Source: Nostoc parmelioides FACHB-3921 (lineage in GTDB: Bacteria; Cyanobacteriota; Cyanobacteriia; Cyanobacteriales; Nostocaceae). Taken from it: a DNA stretch of 64,000 nucleotides. The translations under genes were made by a program, and so were the position numbers. The notes below the pieces were generated by a model. The model worked only from the letters and a program-made list of their open reading frames with translations. It had not been told where the DNA came from and did no database searches. Location: positions 1-64,000 of the forward strand of contig NZ_JACJQL010000034.1 of NCBI RefSeq assembly GCF_014696625.1. The letters run 5' to 3'. Within the stretch, counting starts at the first letter, position 1, and every line of letters begins with the position of its first letter. Below are positions 35,690 to 43,731 of the stretch, piece by piece.

Positions 35690-36124
35690 TTATCGTCTGT
35701 AAGTAAGCCAGACCATGAGTGCTGGCAAAATAGCCAACAATACTGCCACCATTGCCCAAGCGATGATACTAGAACCATTGGCCAGTCGCAGTGCTAATGG
35801 TAGCCATATAATCACTAGCACGAAAATAATGCCCAATGCTATGGGTAAATAGCTTTCTCGCAATTTTGGGTGGACAACTTGCCAACTATTCCCCATCCAA
35901 CGCCAAGCACGTTTGTAGGGATAGGTAGTGGAAAGCTGTTCTAATACATGGCCATTATCTTCTACAACAAAGATTTGCTGACAGCGATCGCAACCAAATG
36001 CTTCTGTCAGTGTAATCGGGACTAACCGCCCTCGGCGACGGCAAGGACACGGGTATTCCGTATTGAAATCGATTTTTTCGGGTTTTTTAGATTGCACAAG
36101 CGTTTTCAGCAATTTAAAATTCAA
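35690..36124 (-). CDS. Zinc-ribbon membrane protein, unknown
   Basis: Up to 144 residues. An N-terminal CPC...CDRC set (PCPCRRRGRL and FGCDRCQQIF) looks like a small zinc ribbon, followed by a soluble middle and two C-terminal helices (LPIALGIIFVLVIIWLPLAL and IIAWAMVAVLLAILPALMVW). No ATG is available: TTG at 36124, TTG at 36112 and GTG at 36097 are all possible, and the true start is uncertain. The stop is 4 bp before the ProA-like start. Its function is unknown; the tight coupling ties it to that enzyme-like protein. Confidence 0.65.
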   Translation of the reverse strand: MNFKLLKTLVQSKKPEKIDFNTEYPCPCRRRGRLVPITLTEAFGCDRCQQIFVVEDNGHVLEQLSTTYPYKRAWRWMGNSWQVVHPKLRESYLPIALGIIFVLVIIWLPLALRLANGSSIIAWAMVAVLLAILPALMVWLTYRR

Positions 36125-36717
36125 AATTTAAAATTAAGAACCCCATACATGACAAGTGATCAGGATTGTATGAGTGTGGGTATTAAAACCACGTTAACTT
36201 CTTGTTTAAAATTTCTGCATTTTCCTATCTAAAAATTACAAAATTAATGTATCGCTATTAATCAGACATTGATAGTGCAGGCATAGAGGGTACATTTTTA
36301 AGCTTACGTGGCGAACTACCTGAACACAATCCATTGAGCTTCTGCTTAACTGATGGGTTCTGCTTTTTACGGGGAAGCTGCGCGAACGGCGATCGCGCTA
36401 TCCTTTCTTGGAAGATAGACGGGAGGACTCATCTTTCACATAAAGGGTTATCCTGTGAATAAACATCTCCCACTGCCTTTTTTAAGCTATGGGCGCAGAA
36501 CTACCAGAGGCTATGGACAGAAAAATGTCTTCAGTTTCTCTGACTCTCCCTCGAAGTTTTCGGGCTAATTATGCACCTCATAACAGGTCTATCTACCCAG
36601 CTAGTAACTGGTGTAGTATAACCGCTACAAAAAAATGATTAGCTTATACACTAACGATTATAGCGGAGGCTAGACTGCGGCTTTTGATTTTTCAAGCTAC
36701 TTTTATGCTTCCTTAAA
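36125..36717. other. Spacer of about 590 bp without a recognised gene
   Basis: No open frame of credible length. Short self-complementary stretches are present: CTATC/GATAG about 36399-36418 and ACCGCTA/TAGCGG about 36621-36665. I compared it by eye with tmRNA, RNase P RNA and Yfr1 features and saw none of their signature motifs. It may hold an untyped small RNA, but nothing shows that. Confidence 0.3.
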
Positions 36718-36789
36718 AGCGGGTAACGCGATTCGAACGCGCGACATTCACCTTGGCAAGGTGACGCTCTACCACTGAGCTATACCCGC
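36718..36789 (-). tRNA. tRNA-Gly (anticodon GCC)
   Basis: Full cloverleaf on the minus strand: acceptor GCGGGTA/TACCCGC (7 bp), D arm GCTC/GAGC, anticodon stem TCACC/GGTGA with loop TTGCCAA, T arm with TTCGAAT. The discriminator base is T; the 3' CCA is not encoded. Length is 72 bases. Confidence 0.97.
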
Positions 36790-36884
36790 AAACTTCACTA
36801 TATTCAAATATGCCAGATTAATTTTTATTTGTCAACCGTTTAAACTTATAAATTTTGCTAGCTGAGGACTGGAGACAAATCAAT

Positions 36885-36994
36885 AGGACTTACGCACCAA
36901 GGTTGTCTGTTGAGACTGGGTGTAGGAGTTTGAAACATTTATACCCTATATCCTTGTCCAAACCCTTGATTTTTCGTTTTCATGCGTAAGTCCT
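36885..36994. mobile_element. MITE-like element with AGGACTTACGCA ends
   Basis: 110 bp bounded by perfect 12-bp inverted repeats: AGGACTTACGCA at 36885-36896 and TGCGTAAGTCCT at 36983-36994. It encodes nothing. The same terminal sequence is familiar from small repeats in Nostoc genomes. It stands 8 bp after the ribH stop codon and may also act as its terminator, because the outer stem is followed by T-rich DNA on one side. Confidence 0.75.
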
Positions 36995-37001
36995 GACTTT
37001 T

Positions 37002-37574
37002 TTACACTTCTTCAGATTCTGCGGTCAATTTACCGATGCTGGCATTGGGAAAAGCGGCTGGTAAGGATTGGGTTTGGGTGTAAGAGTCTGTAACGTTAGA
37101 ACGCAATTGGCGCATGAGGCTAGCCATTTCTAGAGCATTCATGGCATAGTCCCAACCATGATTAGCTTTAATACCTGCTCTTTCTAAAGCTTGCTGCATA
37201 GTGTCTACTGTCAAAATCCCAAAAATTACAGGTACGCCTGTCTGGAAACTAGCAGCAGCAATGCCTTTGGATACTTCGGCGGAGACATAATCAAAATGGG
37301 GTGTTTGTCCGCGAATGACTGCGCCAAGGCAGATAATTGCATCATAACGATGGGTGAGCGCTAGTTGACGAGCAACAAGAGGTACTTCAAAACTTCCAGG
37401 AACCCAAACATAGTCTACTTGATTCCCGTGGGGATCGGGGTCTACACCGTGGCGTTTTAAGCAATCTTGACATCCTGCTAGTAGTTTTGTGGTTACAAGG
37501 TCATTGAATCGACCAATCACTACCGCTAAACGCAAAGGTTCTGTTTGAGTAAAAGTTCCCTCGAAAACTGCCAT
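37002..37574 (-). CDS. ribH: 6,7-dimethyl-8-ribityllumazine synthase
   Basis: Penultimate step of riboflavin synthesis, joining 5-amino-6-ribitylaminouracil and dihydroxybutanone phosphate. 190 residues. Typical motifs: AVVIGRFNDLVTTKLLAG, VPGSFEVPLVARQLA, CLGAVIRGQTPHFDYVSAE, and PVIFGILTVDTMQQALERAG followed by NHGWDYAMNALEM. The C-terminal extension of about 30 residues after MRQLRS is longer than in E. coli. It is downstream of psbZ on the same strand (about 195 bp), an order conserved in cyanobacteria. Confidence 0.96.
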   Translation of the reverse strand: MAVFEGTFTQTEPLRLAVVIGRFNDLVTTKLLAGCQDCLKRHGVDPDPHGNQVDYVWVPGSFEVPLVARQLALTHRYDAIICLGAVIRGQTPHFDYVSAEVSKGIAAASFQTGVPVIFGILTVDTMQQALERAGIKANHGWDYAMNALEMASLMRQLRSNVTDSYTQTQSLPAAFPNASIGKLTAESEEV

Positions 37575-37769
37575 GACTCTACCTGGAATCTAATATACTT
37601 CTTGTCAATATACATTTCTTCTCTAAATATTGAAGAGCAGGAGAACACAATTTAGGTAGGGAAAACAAGAAAAAATGGCAAATTTTTCTTGGATTTTGTA
37701 CCTGTATTGGTGGCTCTCCTGCCCCTGTAGTGTCGATATTATTTATTTTGGCTAAGACAATGTACTTGT

Positions 37770-37958
37770 CTAGACCACAAAAAAGTTTAACAATCCGACT
37801 AAAAGCACCAAAGCAATCCAAACCCCGGAACCAAGCCAAAGGAGCTTTTTAGATTCCACCCAGTTTTGCGGAGTGGCATAAGCAACAGGCACGCCCACAA
37901 CTAGGACAAAAGACACCAACACAAGCGTTACCAAAGCAAATTGGAATATTATGGTCAT
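37770..37958 (-). CDS. psbZ: Photosystem II protein PsbZ (Ycf9)
   Basis: 62 residues with two membrane helices (IIFQFALVTLVLVSFVLVVG and LLWLGSGVWIALVLLVGLLN) joined by the conserved lumen or stroma loop PVAYATPQNWVESKK. PsbZ binds at the edge of photosystem II next to CP43 and stabilises it. The ATG at 37958 gives exactly the family length; the earlier start codons in frame are rejected. Confidence 0.96.
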   Translation of the reverse strand: MTIIFQFALVTLVLVSFVLVVGVPVAYATPQNWVESKKLLWLGSGVWIALVLLVGLLNFFVV

Positions 37959-38077
37959 TTTGACTTCTCCCAAGACAGCGACATACTAAAGAAAGTACTA
38001 AAAATAGAATATCGTAACTGGCGACACTGACAGTTTTTCCTTAATTGTAAGCTACCAGAAATTGGGTCACTATGGAC

Positions 38078-38207
38078 TAGTAGTCTGCCAAGAGAACTTT
38101 GCAAGGTTAATAGCAGCAAAAAAAATCTCTTTCTCCCCCTGCTCCCTCTGCTTCCCCTGCTCCCCCTGCTTGCCCTAGCCCAGCAATTTTGGGTTGGTGA
38201 ACTACTA
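38078..38207 (+). mobile_element. MITE-like element, TAGTAGT family, copy A
   Basis: 130 bp from TAGTAGTCTGCCAAG to GGTTGGTGAACTACTA, imperfect inverted ends of about 14 bp. The interior contains tandem CCCCTGCT-type heptamers. As far as I can read, it is identical base for base to copy B at 43591-43720. Flanks TGGAC and GTGAC share only three of five bases, so a target duplication is uncertain. Confidence 0.85.
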
Positions 38208-38405
38208 GTGACCATAGTCAATACTTTCTGGGTGTAATGCTCTAGAAGGTGGAAAGGACGAAGGTTAACAGCAACGGACAAGGCAAAATACTAAGCTAAG
38301 AGGATTTACGGCGATTTTCCACCGAGGGATTCTTTACCTTATGCGATCGCATCGAGGCAGGCGGTTAAGCGATCGCGCCTTATTTGGGATCTTCCTGGAG
38401 CATAG

Positions 38406-38561
38406 CCTATCGACATTGCTGGAGAAATCGATACTTTAACTGGAGGCGAAGGCAGTGATACATTCGTCTTGGGACGTGGCGGTTTAAATTTTGTTGGTTT
38501 AGCTTATTTCCGGACTGGATGCCGGGATTTGGCTAACAACGAATCGCACTATGAATCGTGA
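38406..38561 (+). pseudogene. Fragment of an RTX-like calcium-binding repeat protein
   Basis: A short open frame reads DIAGEIDTLTGGEGSDTFVL, then GRGGLNFVG, and ends at a stop at 38559-38561. LTGGxGxDxFVLG is the signature of RTX/haemolysin-type calcium-binding repeats. A stop lies just upstream (TAG at 38403-38405), so only one repeat unit and its edge survive. The rest of the spacer to 38796 shows no further coding match. Confidence 0.5.
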
Positions 38562-38796
38562 TGCGTAAAATCCCCATCATTGATGCGAGGGGTATAAGCC
38601 AATTGCGGGTTCTAACCCATTTTTACGGTTTGATTACAGTCTCATATTTTACCTGCTTTTCTGCCCCTTTCTTAAACCCCTATTCTCGAAAGTCCCCAGT
38701 CCCTAGTCCCCAGCTATACTAATGTTTCGTCTATATAAAAACTTGCCCCACAGTTTCTAAACTATGGGGCAAGGGCGAAGATTTTTGTTAACGTAA

Positions 38797-39606
38797 TTAA
38801 CTTCTCAATAGGGCGCTGCGAGTTTCTGGCCCAACTACACCATCTACACGTAAACCATTATTGGCTTGAAACTCACGCACTCGGCGGACTGTTACCGTAC
38901 CATAATATCCAGTAGGTTCCACACCAAGCGCTCTCTGTACTTCGGAAACTGCTGAACCGCGAGAACCAAAGCTTAGTGTTACAGGGCCACCAGTTGGTGG
39001 TTGGTTTTGGTTCCCTCTAAACAGTGCGTTGCGGGTCTCTGGGCCAACGATACCATCTGCGCGTAAGCCATTATTGGCTTGAAACTCGCGCACACGCCGA
39101 GCTGTTACTGCACCATAATAACCTGTGGGTTCGACTCCGATCGCTCTCTGCACTGCGGAAACTGCTTGTCCACGAGAACCAAGGCGCAGTGTTACAGTTC
39201 CACCAACACCAGGGCCGGGTTGGGTTGGACGGCCGCCAGACATTCCACTCACCCATCTAGCTGCTACGTATCTGTTACCAGATAGGCGCGCAAAACCGTT
39301 GATGTTACCTGTGGAACTGATTTGAGTTCCGTTAGGGATACAGTCTACGACTCTAGCATTAATGCTAGGGGAGGTACGCACATTTAGACAACTGCCATTA
39401 GTACGCACGTATGCTGCCAAAGCACCATTAACTTGAGTTAAGGCCGTAAACAATACCATCAAACCAGCTACAGACAGCCAAGCGGAAGACTTGAGCAATT
39501 TCCCCCAGCTAAAATCAAACTTTGGTAGTTCATATTCGAGATATTCAGTCTGACCATTTGCCTCTTGGTTAGCAATGACCATAGAGGAATAAGCAATAAA
39601 TTCCAT
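38797..39606 (-). CDS. Peptidoglycan-binding protein: SH3b plus two PG_binding_1 repeats
   Basis: 269 residues. One hydrophobic span (about 40-60, SAWLSVAGLMVLFTALTQVN) is preceded by an acidic N-terminal segment. An SH3b domain follows (about 66-125: LNVRTSPSINARVVDCI), then two nearly identical peptidoglycan-binding repeats (LRLGSRGQAVSAVQRAIGVE and LSFGSRGSAVSEVQRALGVE, each ending in GPETRNAL-like motifs). No catalytic domain is present, so it is a wall-binding or scaffold protein. The two repeats are also similar at DNA level (about 180 bp), prone to recombination. Confidence 0.88.
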   Translation of the reverse strand: MEFIAYSSMVIANQEANGQTEYLEYELPKFDFSWGKLLKSSAWLSVAGLMVLFTALTQVNGALAAYVRTNGSCLNVRTSPSINARVVDCIPNGTQISSTGNINGFARLSGNRYVAARWVSGMSGGRPTQPGPGVGGTVTLRLGSRGQAVSAVQRAIGVEPTGYYGAVTARRVREFQANNGLRADGIVGPETRNALFRGNQNQPPTGGPVTLSFGSRGSAVSEVQRALGVEPTGYYGTVTVRRVREFQANNGLRVDGVVGPETRSALLRS

Positions 39607-39819
39607 TGGTGAACACCTTATGTCTAACAGCTAAAAAATGACAATAAATACCAGATTTTTGTACTTTATACTACTGATCATAAAGTCTTTTCCCTTTGTG
39701 TCTCAGCAAAAAGTAAGAAAATTTATAAAAACAGTTGTCGTCACGTTTTTCATCATTGATTAAATTTAAGGAAATATCAGCAAATACTCATCTTTTTACT
39801 CATAGTTAACCTAATTTTT

Positions 39820-40821
39820 TTATTTATTAGAAGTATAAAAACTATCGGTACGTATCTGACTACCATTACGCCAAATTTCCACTTGTTCCGGACTAACTAC
39901 GTAAGAGAAACTACCATTATCTGCCTGATATCTATCTTTACCAATACTCCAAGCTGGTATTTTGACGGGCTGGGTTGGATTTTGTTTCAACTCACCAATA
40001 TAAAACAATTGCCCATTTTCGTTGCAGACTCGGACTAGTATATTTGTTGTCTCACCTTCAAGCACTGTCAAACCACTGCATCTCGTATCAGTAACTACTG
40101 GTGCAAAGGCCACGGGAATGTTTTGCGCGGGTGAAACTGGCTGTTCTATGGGGATGGGTATGGAGGGAGTAAGGGAAGAATTATTTTCAGGTTTGGTTGG
40201 GTGATTTTCCGGTACTCGCCTGACTTGATTAACTTTAGCCGTATTACTAGCAACGGGTTGTGAGGGAATTTTGCTAGCGGTAGAAGATGCTAAAACAGTC
40301 ATTGGGTTAACTGCTACTTTCCCGTTAGGATAATATTCAAAGTGTAAATGTGGTGCAGTGCTATTACCTGTAGACCCCATTTCCGCGATGATTTGTCCTT
40401 GTTTCACTTGTTGACCTTTGCTGACTAACAAACGGCGATTATGTCCGTAAACAGTGACGCTACCATTAGGATGTTTAATTTCAATAGCATTACCTAGCCC
40501 CCATTCATCCCATCCGACTTTAACCACTTTCCCAGTCGCTGCGGCGAAAATAGGTGTTCCCGATGGGGCTGCAATATCAATTCCTTCATGTTGATATTTG
40601 CGGAAGCCTTGGGAAATATATCCTTGGGTGGGCCAAATCAAGTTAGCACTAAGAGTTAGAATCGGAATGGCTATAGGTTTTTGTGGAATTTGCGAATTAC
40701 CTGCTACTTGAGTTAAGGCACTAGTATTTGTACTGAGAACCGCTATTAAAGATGCTAAAGTAATACACAAGTAAGTACAGCAGCGAAGGATAGTACTTTT
40801 TTTGGCTAGTTTTAAAAGCAT
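39820..40821 (-). CDS. M23-family metallopeptidase, exported
   Basis: 333 residues. Signal peptide at about 1-40, then an M23 domain (about 65-170) with HEGIDIAAPSGTPIFAAATG and TAPHLHFEYYPNG; the zinc ligands His, Asp and HxH are intact. The second half is a low-complexity linker and a small C-terminal domain with two cysteines (DTRCSGLTV, VRVCNEN). It would cut peptidoglycan cross-links in the envelope; septum or cell-junction roles are known for related Nostoc enzymes, but none can be assigned here. Confidence 0.88.
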   Translation of the reverse strand: MLLKLAKKSTILRCCTYLCITLASLIAVLSTNTSALTQVAGNSQIPQKPIAIPILTLSANLIWPTQGYISQGFRKYQHEGIDIAAPSGTPIFAAATGKVVKVGWDEWGLGNAIEIKHPNGSVTVYGHNRRLLVSKGQQVKQGQIIAEMGSTGNSTAPHLHFEYYPNGKVAVNPMTVLASSTASKIPSQPVASNTAKVNQVRRVPENHPTKPENNSSLTPSIPIPIEQPVSPAQNIPVAFAPVVTDTRCSGLTVLEGETTNILVRVCNENGQLFYIGELKQNPTQPVKIPAWSIGKDRYQADNGSFSYVVSPEQVEIWRNGSQIRTDSFYTSNK

Positions 40822-41124
40822 AAAAAATCTTTCGGATACATAATTGATATTCGCTATTTCATGCTCATGCTGTAATTATCAGGGAACTTTTTGGTCAAAT
40901 TTATAACTTTAATAGATGTCTTACATAAAATAGACGGACGCTTTACTCTAAAAGTGTCACGGTCAGTTAAATAGAACAAAAAGACCTAAAAATAAGACTT
41001 ATTTAATAGAGTACCCACAATTTAGAGGGAAAATTAAAAATAGATAGTGGGTAAAAGGGGTGTAAGGGTATAGGGGTGTAGGGGTATAAGGCAATACGCT
41101 TCAGTTCAGATATGGGAAAACATC

Positions 41125-41341
41125 ACAAAACCTCGGTACTGCTGGGTTTTGTTGCTTGAATGTTACTCCACTCAAGGTAATATTTGGAGATGGCAGGTTA
41201 ATTGAACACAAAGGCAAGATGTTGAGCCTAGCTCATCTTGCCATAGTCGGGAAATAAGAATTATTTGACCGAACAAAAAAAGGATACAAGCCCCTCTCTT
41301 GCGAAGTTCAGAGCGGAGGTTTCCTCCGCTCTGAACTTCGC
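41125..41341. other. Three stacked hairpins between an M23 gene and the PEP mutase family gene
   Basis: (1) ACAAAACC (41125-41132) with GGTTTTGT (41145-41152). (2) GGCAAGATG (41213-41221) with CATCTTGCC (41234-41242). (3) GCGAAGTTCAGAGCGGAGG with its exact complement around a TTT loop (41301-41341), a 19-bp perfect stem. The spacer 40822-41489 has no gene that I support. The hairpins could terminate the minus-strand gene that ends at 41490, but three in a row, one of them this long, is more than needed. Confidence 0.7.
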
Positions 41342-41409
41342 GCTAAATTTATTTATGGCGAAAAAAAGAAGTGAAACAACATTAATTCAAGCACCCGGAT
41401 TTATCCGTG

Positions 41410-41472
41410 GGGTCTTTAATTTTGAATTTTGTTGGCGCAGCCTTCCCGAAGGGTATTTTGAATTTTGAATTG
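41410..41472. repeat. Copy of the TTTTGAATTTTGTTGG repeat family
   Basis: TTAATTTTGAATTTTGTTGG, CGCAGCCTTCCCGAAGGGTA and TTTTGAATTTTGAATTGG. It matches 19270-19327 nearly exactly and 53417-53472 with changes in the GC-rich centre. It ends 18 bp before the stop of the downstream minus-strand gene. Confidence 0.8.
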
Positions 41473-41489
41473 GAGCAAAGCGACTTGAC

Positions 41490-42353
41490 TTACGATTTAA
41501 ACTTTTGTTCCATTTGCAGAAATTGGGGAACGCCGACAAGGGCTTGAAAATCTTGAAAGTTCACTATGTCAGTAAAATTAGCTGTGGTTCCCTGTTCTTT
41601 GATATGACTTAAGCAAGCTGTTAATGTTTGCGTTACTGCCAATAAACCAGTAAGGGGGAAAAACACGATTTTAAAGCCTAAATCTTGTAGTTCTGATGCG
41701 GATAGTGGAGGAGTTTTACCTCCTTCAACGATATTGGCTACTAGGGGTGTGTGGGGGAAAGCAGAAGCGATCGCTTTCAATTCTGCCACAGACTGGGGAG
41801 CTTCCACAAATAGTATATCTGCGCCTGCCTCAATGTAAGCATGACCACGGGCGATCGCTTCCTCTAAACCCAATGGGCCACGGGCATCGGTACGAGCAAT
41901 AATGACTAAACCACTGTCACCCCGCGCTTCTACTGCTGCACGAATTTTGCCAGCGTGTTCAGATGTGGGTATAACTCGCTTCCCTTCAAAATGTCCGCAC
42001 TTTTTCGGCCATTCTTGGTCTTCTAACAATACACCCGCCACACCCAACTGCACAGCATCCTTGATAGTCCGCATCACATTTAAAGCATTGCCATAGCCAG
42101 TATCTAAATCGGCAATGACGGGAACACTTACAGACTGAGCAATACGCCCCACACTATAAAGCACTTCCGTAGCTGTGAGAAAACCGTAATCTGGCAAACC
42201 CAAAGTAGATGCAGCAATACCAAAGCCACTGGTAGCCACCACATCAAAACCGATATTTTCAGCCAGTTTGGCACTCAAGCAATCGTAGATACCAGGAATT
42301 ACAATAATTTCAGGATTTGCAAGTAACTGCCGCAGTTTGTGGCTAGAAGACAT
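41490..42353 (-). CDS. Isocitrate lyase/PEP mutase family protein
   Basis: 287 residues, (beta/alpha)8 barrel. PGIYDCLSAKLAENIGFDVV, ATSGFGIAASTLGLPDYGFL, VPVIADLDTGYGNALNV and GVLLEDQEWPKKCGHFEGKR form the family pattern; the metal-binding Asp residues are in DLDTGYG and LEDQ. KKCGH is the loop that in methylisocitrate and isocitrate lyases carries the catalytic Cys. The enzyme could be a 2-methylisocitrate lyase, oxaloacetate decarboxylase or carboxyvinyl-type mutase; this cannot be settled by reading. The ATG at 42353 is preferred to a TTG seven codons upstream. Confidence 0.85.
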   Translation of the reverse strand: MSSSHKLRQLLANPEIIVIPGIYDCLSAKLAENIGFDVVATSGFGIAASTLGLPDYGFLTATEVLYSVGRIAQSVSVPVIADLDTGYGNALNVMRTIKDAVQLGVAGVLLEDQEWPKKCGHFEGKRVIPTSEHAGKIRAAVEARGDSGLVIIARTDARGPLGLEEAIARGHAYIEAGADILFVEAPQSVAELKAIASAFPHTPLVANIVEGGKTPPLSASELQDLGFKIVFFPLTGLLAVTQTLTACLSHIKEQGTTANFTDIVNFQDFQALVGVPQFLQMEQKFKS

Positions 42354-42724
42354 ATAACAATACAAATTACGCAACAGTTTGAGGATACAACAAGGGAATA
42401 ATTCGTAATTTGTAGTTCGTAATTCGTAATTAAAGAGGACTTCAGCAACGAGACTTTGTGTGTACGCCAGGTATAGCTGTTGATGGTTGACTGTTGACTG
42501 TTGACAGACTTGAAAGCTTTGTATTGTCAGGGTTTTATCTTTGCTTGATGTCCTAATCTATCTGGCTACGCCTATAAAAGCGATCGCATTCGCAAAAATA
42601 CAGTCATTTCTGTTAAATGTTTTACATCAGTAGCAATTTAGAACAAGGGAGGAAGCAGGGGGCAGAGGAAAGAATCCAAGATTTTCCCTTGCCCGAATTC
42701 TTAACTTTTCCCCCTCCTTACTGC
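42354..42724. other. Spacer with heptamer repeats and an uninterrupted repeat arm
   Basis: No gene. GTTGACT/GTTGACA heptamers lie at about 42486-42507. From 42503 to 42575 the sequence (ATTGTCAGGGTTTTATC, TTTGCTTGATGTCC, CTGGCTACGCCTATA) matches the two flanks of the MITE-like element at 19206-19330 and therefore shows the site before insertion. Confidence 0.65.
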
Positions 42725-43390
42725 CTAACCTACATAGGGATTATCAATTCTGTCTACAGAGACGTTGCTAGACAATGGCAGACGACCTGGATTTAAGCGA
42801 GGTTCTGCTGCATAGCCTACAGGAACTAAGACAGCGATCGCTAAATCAGAATTATCCGCCGCACCAATTACTTCTTTTACTTGGTCTTCAATCCAGCCGT
42901 TCATAAAGCAGGTGGATAAGCCTAAACTTTCTGCTGCTAATACCAAATGGGTAGCGGCAATAATTGCATCCTTAATTGCATATTCCCGGCGCTTATCTCC
43001 CAGTCCTGCTTGAAATTGGGGAATAGCATTTTTAAAATAATTCACAGTCCCTTCATTCCAAGCCCCAGTGGCCAATGCTGTTTCAAAAACCGGGGTTAAG
43101 TCTCCTTCACCTACGCTAGAATCGGCGGCGAAAACAAAAGTTACAGGTGCTTCGATAATTTGTTTTTGGTTCCAAGAGGCGGCGGAAAGGGCTGCTTTTT
43201 GCGCCTCATCTTGCACCAAAATAATTCGCCAATCTTGAATGTTAAAGCTACTGGGTGCGGCTACAGTCAAGTCTACTAGCTGTTTCAGCAATTCTGGGGC
43301 AATGGGGTCTGTTTTAAAAGTTTTAATCGAGCGACGCTGAACAATAGCGCTTGGTACATCTAGAGGTTGAATCTGGGTAATCGTACTCAC
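42725..43390 (-). CDS. Nitroreductase-family flavoprotein
   Basis: 221 residues. FMN-binding start IVQRRSIKTFKTDPI, then VAAPSSFNIQDWRIILVQDE, AIIAATHLVLAAESLGLSTC, and the end VPVGYAAEPRLNPGRLP. These proteins form FMN dimers and reduce nitro, quinone or halogenated compounds with NAD(P)H; substrate unknown. Isolated gene with an STRR-like spacer on both sides. Confidence 0.88.
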   Translation of the reverse strand: MSTITQIQPLDVPSAIVQRRSIKTFKTDPIAPELLKQLVDLTVAAPSSFNIQDWRIILVQDEAQKAALSAASWNQKQIIEAPVTFVFAADSSVGEGDLTPVFETALATGAWNEGTVNYFKNAIPQFQAGLGDKRREYAIKDAIIAATHLVLAAESLGLSTCFMNGWIEDQVKEVIGAADNSDLAIAVLVPVGYAAEPRLNPGRLPLSSNVSVDRIDNPYVG

Positions 43391-43590
43391 AATATTTCCC
43401 CTGTGTGTAATTTTATAACAATTAGGCTCTAGGCTCTTTAGGTGTAAAAGTTTGCCTGCCAGTAGATTACAAGAATTAATAGTTATTGGCTAGTAATGGG
43501 GATAGGTAATAGGAAATTGGTCAGTTGTCAGTTGTCAGTTGTCAATAGTTTTTCTCCCTGCCCAGTTCCCAATCCCTAATCCCCAGTCCC

Positions 43591-43720
43591 TAGTAGTCTG
43601 CCAAGAGAACTTTGCAAGGTTAATAGCAGCAAAAAAAATCTCTTTCTCCCCCTGCTCCCTCTGCTTCCCCTGCTCCCCCTGCTTGCCCTAGCCCAGCAAT
43701 TTTGGGTTGGTGAACTACTA
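43591..43720 (+). mobile_element. MITE-like element, TAGTAGT family, copy B
   Basis: 130 bp, same orientation and apparently same sequence as copy A. It is flanked directly by GTCCC on both sides (43586-43590 and 43721-43725), consistent with a 5-bp target duplication; alternatively the terminal TA dinucleotides are the duplication. It ends 11 bp before the trxA2 stop codon. The rest of the 43391-43731 spacer contains a TCAGTTG heptamer repeat. Confidence 0.87.
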
Positions 43721-43731
43721 GTCCCCTGGAC

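Noticed and set aside
36125..36717. tmRNA, RNase P RNA, 6S RNA or Yfr1 in the spacer
   Set aside because: None of the diagnostic motifs I know for tmRNA, RNase P RNA or Yfr1 was found on either strand, and no 6S-like fold was evident; left as an untyped spacer.
37955..38281. Minus-strand frame with an RGSRGSRG-rich stretch
   Set aside because: It runs through MITE copy A; the Arg/Gly repeat is the translated heptamer, and the start overlaps psbZ.
41265..41468. 67-codon plus-strand frame
   Set aside because: It is made of the 41-base hairpin and a dispersed repeat (ending FEFCWRSLPEGYFEF); no sign of a real protein.
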